Part shown: positions 58,899-64,000 of the stretch, piece by piece
Layout of the letters: every line of letters starts with the position of its first letter
Numbering within the stretch: the stretch's first letter is position 1
Source of the DNA: an uncultured Armatimonadota bacterium
Lineage (GTDB): Bacteria > Armatimonadota > Fimbriimonadia > Fimbriimonadales > Fimbriimonadaceae
Assembly: GCA_903899015.1 (NCBI GenBank)
Contig: CAIUHP010000018.1
Location: 1 to 64,000 of the forward strand
DNA length: 64,000 nt
Direction: 5' to 3'
Notes under the pieces: generated by a model
Database searches by the model: none
What the model was told of the DNA's origin: nothing
The model's input: only the letters and a program-made list of their open reading frames with translations
Translations under genes and position numbers: made by a program

Positions 58899-61800
58899 GA
58901 CCGAGAAATCTCCTTCAGCAAATCTTGAGCGGCCACATGATTCGGGTCACGTTTCAGAACGTCTTGAAGCCAATCGATCGCTTCGGCTTGGTTACCAAGT
59001 CCAAACGCTGATTGCGCCAATAGGAAATGGGCGGTGATGGTCTGCCGAGCCTGGATATCCTCATTGAACAGAAGCATGGTTGGCAACGATGTCGCAAAGT
59101 AGTCGATCTTGGCCGGGGTTATCTCCAACTGCTTTGCATAGTCGGCAAGATCCATGAGAAGTCTTGAAGCTTCCAAATCTCGAGCTAAGCGCTTGAGCGC
59201 GGTGGCGCGGTAATAAGTCATTTCTGAGAAGGTTTTCACTGCCATGTCTTGGAAATCACCTCGAAATTCGGCAGCGCGTTTCCATTCTTGCTCTGCTTGT
59301 TCTTGCTTGCCACACAATGACAAGGCATCCCCAAGTGCCACCCAGAGATCACTAGCATTCGCCAGAAGGTGTCGTGCCTCGCCAAGGTTCGGTGGCGTCG
59401 ACAAGGCTGTTTGGAGTAACTGAACGGCTTGTTCTTGATTTCCTTCCGCAATCGCTTTTTTCGCGAGCAACATGTAGGTACGCGAGTGCTGGCCAAGAGC
59501 GATGCCCTCCCCACCTTCCCACGGAGCAAATTGCCGATGGCTCAGAATGTCCAAATTTGCTTCTGGTTGGTCAAGGCTGTTCTGTAATGAGCAGATCTCC
59601 AAACTGAGATCGTCCCTGATTTCCCAACTGGTTTTAAATCGCGATAGTTCTTTGAGTCTCTCTTCTGGCCCCACGCCGATCCGTTTCCAAAGTTGGTCAC
59701 GTTCAAAGAGAACCCGTGCATCTCCAGGGTTGGCCGCAATCGCTTGATCGTAGGCCTGTCTAGATCGATCGAAATAATGAGAAACGTTAAAGTAGGCTAT
59801 TCCAAGATTTCGCCATGCGATCGCGTTGGTCGGTTGAACTCGAACTGTTATCTCCCAGCATCGAATCGCCTCGGCGTATCTACGCCGATCGTAGTAGAGA
59901 TTTCCCAGCAAGTAGGATGCGATAGCATCCTCTGGAGCGGTTGCCAATCTCGCTTCCAGCGCCAGCATCTCCTCAAGCCGATGTGGGAATACGTACTTCG
60001 TGTTTTCGACCGATATCGTTGAATCGTGAGTCAAGTTTCGCAAGACGATTTGAATCATCGCATGGTCTGGGCCTTGCTTGAGAACTTCAATCGCTTCTTC
60101 CATCAAGCCAAAAGCAAGGTAGTCGAACGCGAGATCCAGATAGTTTTGAGGATCGCGCCGCATCGTTCGCTCGAAGCTATCAGAGAAGGCTTTATCCACA
60201 AGCATCCCCTCAAAAAGCGTTCCGTGGTCTAAAGGATCCCGTCGAAGCACGCCGTTGATAACTTGCTTCGAGCCTTCTGCATCCCCCGACCGACGCAAGA
60301 GTGCTGCCTGAACGACCTGAATCGAGTTTGCTGCGCCAAGAGTTGTTGCAGCCGTTTCGAGCAGCGATTGACACAAGTTCCAATCCTCTTGACGCCCGGC
60401 AATCCGGGCAAGACCAAGATTTGCGGGGCCTGTATATTCGTAGTTCCACGCGGCTTTCGCAAATGCACCTCGAGCTTCGTCTAGTTGATTCAGATATTCG
60501 AAAGCAAGGCCAAGATGATAGAACGCTTCCCCGTCCATTGGGTTCGGATTCCGTTCTTGGTGGCGAGAAATTGCAAGTTTCAAATGGTGAATCGCAGTTA
60601 GGAATTCCCCTCGCCGAAGCTTCCACCGACCCAGGCCCTGGTGACATCTTGAATCTCCGGGATCTCGTTTGATACCCTCGTACCAATAATCTTCCGGCAT
60701 CCGAGTGGCGTGGCGATACTGCTCCAGATGTAATCCGGTGAGATAAAGCTCCTCATTGGAATTCACTTGCTCGGGAAGCAGCGGCTCGGTTGCCGGTTGG
60801 GGAGCTGAATCACTTGTTCTCGACTCAAGTTCTGATGGACTTGGTGCGAATAAGAGGACTTTCCCATCGGAACTTCGAATCTCGATTGAAACGTCGTCGG
60901 TGGCAGAATCCAATTCGATGGAGGTCGGATTTTGAACAGATAGGCTCAAAACTTCCGATTTGAGTGGTCCATCTGCGTCGGCAATAGTGACCAACGCATC
61001 TTTGATATCCTTGGTAACGCAAATTCCAACTCGTACGCGGTTGATGGTCTTCGCACGAGAAACGGCAATATCTGTCGTTGCCATGATCGGAACCCCAATT
61101 CCTTGGATGGGGTACCAGAATTGACTGAAACACTTGGTTTCATGGGGAGCTAGGAACGAGAAATCAGGTTGGTTATCGGTATAGACGCCAGCCATGAGCT
61201 CAATATAGGGACCACCACTGTCGGTTAAATTTCGATCCCAGGCGTAACCGAATTCGTGATTGCCCCAAGTCCATTGCTTCTTTCCTGGCGCAATGTGTCG
61301 ATCCGCCCAATGGACGAATCCAGCGTTCACTGCATGGTCGTAGCCTCCAAAGAAATCGAACTGCGTATCCAGGATCATGTATGAAGTTGGAACTGGGATA
61401 TTTGCGTACCAATCAAGACGATCGGGAGAATAGGATCCGTCAGGGACGAAATCGGATGGAGACTCATGGGCAGGAACTCCTTCCTTTGCGCGTTCACCAT
61501 AGTGAACTCCGTAATAGTCGCCGGAAACGTTGGGAAATGTGACGATCGCCCTTTTCGCGTGGTCAGCCACATATCGCACGTCCGGTGGGAAGAACGATTG
61601 ATACCTTTCGTGAACCCGGGCCGCCACGTTTGCCCACCACAGAAATGTTTGAGTAAGCGGTGTTCGATTGTAGAGTCTCGCCTTGAGCTCGATTAAGCTG
61701 GAATCAGGGCGCAGACAGATTCCATGCATCCCCTTCATACGATTCATTGCGTCATGTTCGCTGAGCCAAATCGTTTTGCTTCCGTCGGCTGACTCTTCAA

Positions 61801-62245
61801 TGGACCATGAGCACGGCATATAGGTGGAAGGTCGGTGGTGTTGGGGCCAGTTGAATTCCACGCCACCGGAAATCCAAGGACCAGCCAATCCAACCAAAGC
61901 GGGCTTAATCACGTCTTGCCGATAGAAGAAGTCGTAATTTGTCTTCTTATCAAAACCTATCTGAATACGGCCACCGATCTCAGGCAAGACCATCAGATAC
62001 AGAAACTCGTTTTCGATGTGGAGCGCTTGGTATTCGTGATCGCTTTTAGTGGACGAAACGCGATCGATAAACGGAAGAAGATAGACCTTTCCGCTACTTC
62101 CTTGATAGACCCTCTTCTCCAAGAACATTGGATTCGGATCGGCTTCCTCAGGTAAGTAAGTCGGGATCGTTACCGGTTCATGCCAGGCCTGAACACCTGA
62201 TTGAATGCCACGTATAGCTTGGCACTGCTTTGTCGTTCCACTCAT
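58895..62245 (-). CDS. DUF5107 domain protein with TPR repeats
   Basis: 1116 aa. Residues about 40-370 form a galactose-mutarotase-like beta-sandwich of the DUF5107 type (FLYLMVLPEIGGRIQIGFDKKTNYDFFYRQDVIKPA, WISGGVEFNWPQHHRPSTY). Residues about 540-1110 contain many tetratricopeptide units, for example YHLGLAFEYLNQLDEARGAFAKAAW and AIDWLQDVLKRDPNHVAAQDLL. No signal peptide is visible. The family is common beside glycoside hydrolases; here it overlaps GH2 by 4 nt and lies 3 nt downstream of GH30. A substrate-binding or scaffolding role is inferred. Confidence 0.8.
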   Translation of the reverse strand: MSGTTKQCQAIRGIQSGVQAWHEPVTIPTYLPEEADPNPMFLEKRVYQGSSGKVYLLPFIDRVSSTKSDHEYQALHIENEFLYLMVLPEIGGRIQIGFDKKTNYDFFYRQDVIKPALVGLAGPWISGGVEFNWPQHHRPSTYMPCSWSIEESADGSKTIWLSEHDAMNRMKGMHGICLRPDSSLIELKARLYNRTPLTQTFLWWANVAARVHERYQSFFPPDVRYVADHAKRAIVTFPNVSGDYYGVHYGERAKEGVPAHESPSDFVPDGSYSPDRLDWYANIPVPTSYMILDTQFDFFGGYDHAVNAGFVHWADRHIAPGKKQWTWGNHEFGYAWDRNLTDSGGPYIELMAGVYTDNQPDFSFLAPHETKCFSQFWYPIQGIGVPIMATTDIAVSRAKTINRVRVGICVTKDIKDALVTIADADGPLKSEVLSLSVQNPTSIELDSATDDVSIEIRSSDGKVLLFAPSPSELESRTSDSAPQPATEPLLPEQVNSNEELYLTGLHLEQYRHATRMPEDYWYEGIKRDPGDSRCHQGLGRWKLRRGEFLTAIHHLKLAISRHQERNPNPMDGEAFYHLGLAFEYLNQLDEARGAFAKAAWNYEYTGPANLGLARIAGRQEDWNLCQSLLETAATTLGAANSIQVVQAALLRRSGDAEGSKQVINGVLRRDPLDHGTLFEGMLVDKAFSDSFERTMRRDPQNYLDLAFDYLAFGLMEEAIEVLKQGPDHAMIQIVLRNLTHDSTISVENTKYVFPHRLEEMLALEARLATAPEDAIASYLLGNLYYDRRRYAEAIRCWEITVRVQPTNAIAWRNLGIAYFNVSHYFDRSRQAYDQAIAANPGDARVLFERDQLWKRIGVGPEERLKELSRFKTSWEIRDDLSLEICSLQNSLDQPEANLDILSHRQFAPWEGGEGIALGQHSRTYMLLAKKAIAEGNQEQAVQLLQTALSTPPNLGEARHLLANASDLWVALGDALSLCGKQEQAEQEWKRAAEFRGDFQDMAVKTFSEMTYYRATALKRLARDLEASRLLMDLADYAKQLEITPAKIDYFATSLPTMLLFNEDIQARQTITAHFLLAQSAFGLGNQAEAIDWLQDVLKRDPNHVAAQDLLKEISRS

Positions 62246-62248
62246 AAG

Positions 62249-64000
62249 TTATTTGAAAGCTACTCGTCGACTCGTTTCGGGATACAAACCCGAGACGGGT
62301 GAAATCGACCATTTCTGCTCGGCCCCGTTATACCAATCGTGAATTGCAACGTCGGGCCAACCATTACCTCGGCTCGGATTTTCAGTCAGACATGCGGTTG
62401 GGTAGCGGTAAGAATCGATCCGAAATGTCCCATCAACTTGAGGGGAGATTTTCCAAGGCAGGGTGGTGTCTCCGTTGTCGGACCACTGCAGAACTGGAAG
62501 GTGATTAGCCGACGAATCCCAGAGCGCAGCATAGAGTCCTGAATCTCGATTACAAAGCTTATACCAACCGTCGCCGGTGCCTTCTATCCGCCATTGCTCA
62601 TCAAATCCCCCGTTCGAAGCGGTGGTTGTAAGTTCGGTGCCCTGATCCCAACTTCCCCCCGGAACATCGAGTAGTTGATTCGATTTGGATGACTTCAAAG
62701 TCTGGAAACCACTGAATGTCTTGCCTGCGAATGAGCAGCCGTTGATGACGAGGGTCGTTACTGAGTGGGCCGGGAGACTGACTGAAAATGCTTTCTTGGA
62801 GACAGGAACATTCGGCAAAGAAGCCAGATTCTGGTTTGGAGACGTCTGAGTGACCGAAACTACTGATCCGAGTCGCTTAAAGCGTGAAAGATCGTAACTG
62901 GCAACCTGATCAGAATCACTCACCGTAACGATCACAACTTGGCTTCCATTGATGACGCAAACGGAGTTAGGCTCGCTAATGGAGATAAATTTGGCCTTTG
63001 GTCGAATGAACTGAGAAAACTGGGCGAACGCGTAATACTTACGATTGACGGTAAATGTTTGGGACCGAGCATTCAAGTCCATGTCGATACAGCCCCAGCC
63101 GGAGCCTCCATCGATGACTTGCCAGTACACCCAGGCAGTAGGCATCATTTCTCGAAGGTCTTTGACCATTTGGTGGGCGGTTGTCATGCCAGTAGCATCA
63201 CCGTCGCCATACTCGCTCATCCACAGTCGCTTGGCATCCCGAGTTGCCCGATGATTGACCCAATGCTGAGATGTTCCTCCATAACAGTGGGTGTTCAATC
63301 GGTAAACGGCAGCCTTGGCTTCGGTCGACAACGCGTCCCACGATGTAACCGCCCAGTTATTGAGTGACTCATCGGAAGCAGCTATTTTTGTTGATAGCTT
63401 GGCTTTTGCGAGCGAAGCCTGGGTCGCAAGAATGAGTTCATTCTGTTTTTCGCCAGGGCTAACGTGACATCCTTCCTGACGATTTTTGTAGGTCCACCAG
63501 TTTGCCGCTGGCTCATTCATGGGCTCAAGCGTCTCGAACTTGATGCCCCAATTATCGCGGAAGTGTTTGGTAACGGTAGCCAGATAATCCGTAAAGTCAT
63601 TGAGCTTATCCGGATTGAGATTATCGCCACCACCGACGGCTCCAGTCACCGAGCCGCTTAGGGTCATGAAGTACGGAGGTGAGTTAGAAAACGCTTCGAA
63701 CTTGTTTGCCCCAAGGTGCACTCCACGATCTAAAACCCATCGCTGAGCTGCATCAGCCGTCCAATCGTACTTGCCGTCGGGAGACATAAAGCCAGGGACA
63801 CGGGCTCGCTGCTCCATGAAGTTCAGACTGGGGTCTTCGCCTCCGCCGATGTTGTAGCGCAGGATGTTTAGTTTCAACCCTCCTAAGACCTTGTCGACGA
63901 GTTGGGTACGCAAGGGTTCAGGATAATCACCGACGATGTGAGCCCACCAAGCAAGAGAGGTTCCAAATCCTTCCCAAGTTTGATATTGAGCGGATGGGTC
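62249..64000 (-). CDS. GH30-like endo-beta-glycanase with C-terminal ricin-type lectin, N-terminus cut by right edge
   Basis: The frame runs open past a TTG at 63913 to the window edge, and the extra residues (SAQYQTWEGFGTSLAWWAH) continue the GH30 barrel, so the true start lies beyond 64000. The acid/base Glu is in LEPMNEPAANWW and the nucleophile Glu in LWMSEYGDGD. This resembles endo-beta-1,6-galactanases. The C-terminal about 150 residues form a ricin-type beta-trefoil with QTLKSSKSNQLLDVPGG and Q-x-W repeats. It is the upstream partner of the DUF5107-TPR and GH2 genes (3-nt and 4-nt junctions). Confidence 0.85.
   Translation of the reverse strand, partial: DPSAQYQTWEGFGTSLAWWAHIVGDYPEPLRTQLVDKVLGGLKLNILRYNIGGGEDPSLNFMEQRARVPGFMSPDGKYDWTADAAQRWVLDRGVHLGANKFEAFSNSPPYFMTLSGSVTGAVGGGDNLNPDKLNDFTDYLATVTKHFRDNWGIKFETLEPMNEPAANWWTYKNRQEGCHVSPGEKQNELILATQASLAKAKLSTKIAASDESLNNWAVTSWDALSTEAKAAVYRLNTHCYGGTSQHWVNHRATRDAKRLWMSEYGDGDATGMTTAHQMVKDLREMMPTAWVYWQVIDGGSGWGCIDMDLNARSQTFTVNRKYYAFAQFSQFIRPKAKFISISEPNSVCVINGSQVVIVTVSDSDQVASYDLSRFKRLGSVVSVTQTSPNQNLASLPNVPVSKKAFSVSLPAHSVTTLVINGCSFAGKTFSGFQTLKSSKSNQLLDVPGGSWDQGTELTTTASNGGFDEQWRIEGTGDGWYKLCNRDSGLYAALWDSSANHLPVLQWSDNGDTTLPWKISPQVDGTFRIDSYRYPTACLTENPSRGNGWPDVAIHDWYNGAEQKWSISPVSGLYPETSRRVAFK

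Overview
The window reads as a chromosomal segment of a Gram-negative-type environmental bacterium, probably an Armatimonadota (Fimbriimonadia-like) member. This placement is inferred, not proven. It rests on two pseudopilins with the [13 protein letters not shown]...FPVFA(R/Q)AK pattern followed by a D-G-H-A motif, a Wza-like exporter built from many SLBB modules, and many carbohydrate enzymes without SusC/SusD. GC is about 50 %. No rRNA, CRISPR array, transposase or phage gene was seen. One tRNA-Ala(CGC) is present.

Region I (1-25807) is an exopolysaccharide locus in two divergent halves around a 401-bp gap (13324-13724). The leftward half carries two GT4 glycosyltransferases, a WecC-type UDP-ManNAc dehydrogenase, the bi-domain oxidoreductase / heparinase-II/III-fold pair common in such loci, a membrane-anchored SDR fusion, an LhgO-like oxidase, GmhB and GalE, mostly with 4-nt overlaps. 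The rightward half carries a secreted discoidin/DUF4091-like protein, a 1213-aa SLBB exporter, a Wzz/GumC-like co-polymerase, a Wzx flippase, a GT2, a Wzy-like polymerase and a low-molecular-weight tyrosine phosphatase. A priming transferase, a BY-kinase and WecB are not in the window.

Region II (25804-35589) holds a thioredoxin-like secreted protein, the tRNA, a 509-bp gap with two 82-bp repeats, a pseudopilin, a GT-C membrane transferase and a convergent six-gene operon. That operon encodes a GT2, a CofD/YvcK-GT2 fusion, a HAD phosphatase, a sugar-phosphate nucleotidyltransferase, an SDR epimerase and a GtrA flippase. With the GT-C gene across a bidirectional terminator it resembles a GtrA/GtrB/GtrC glycan-decoration cassette with its own nucleotide-sugar supply. 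The CofD-GT2 fusion is the most unusual gene in the window.

Region III (35957-64000) is a carbohydrate/glycopeptide catabolic region: GH95, DPP-IV-like peptidase, acyltransferase, Tat-exported GH36-like enzyme, GNAT, tricorn-like protease, Crp-like regulator, GH29, LacI regulator, pseudopilin, small lipoprotein, flavin-halogenase-like protein, GH16, stress-type protein, GH2, DUF5107-TPR protein and GH30-lectin protein (cut by the right edge). A 44-codon remnant of an RND heavy-metal efflux pump (41766-41897) marks an old rearrangement. Palindromes with an AAACGTTT core near the fucosidase and pseudopilin genes are candidate LacI operators.
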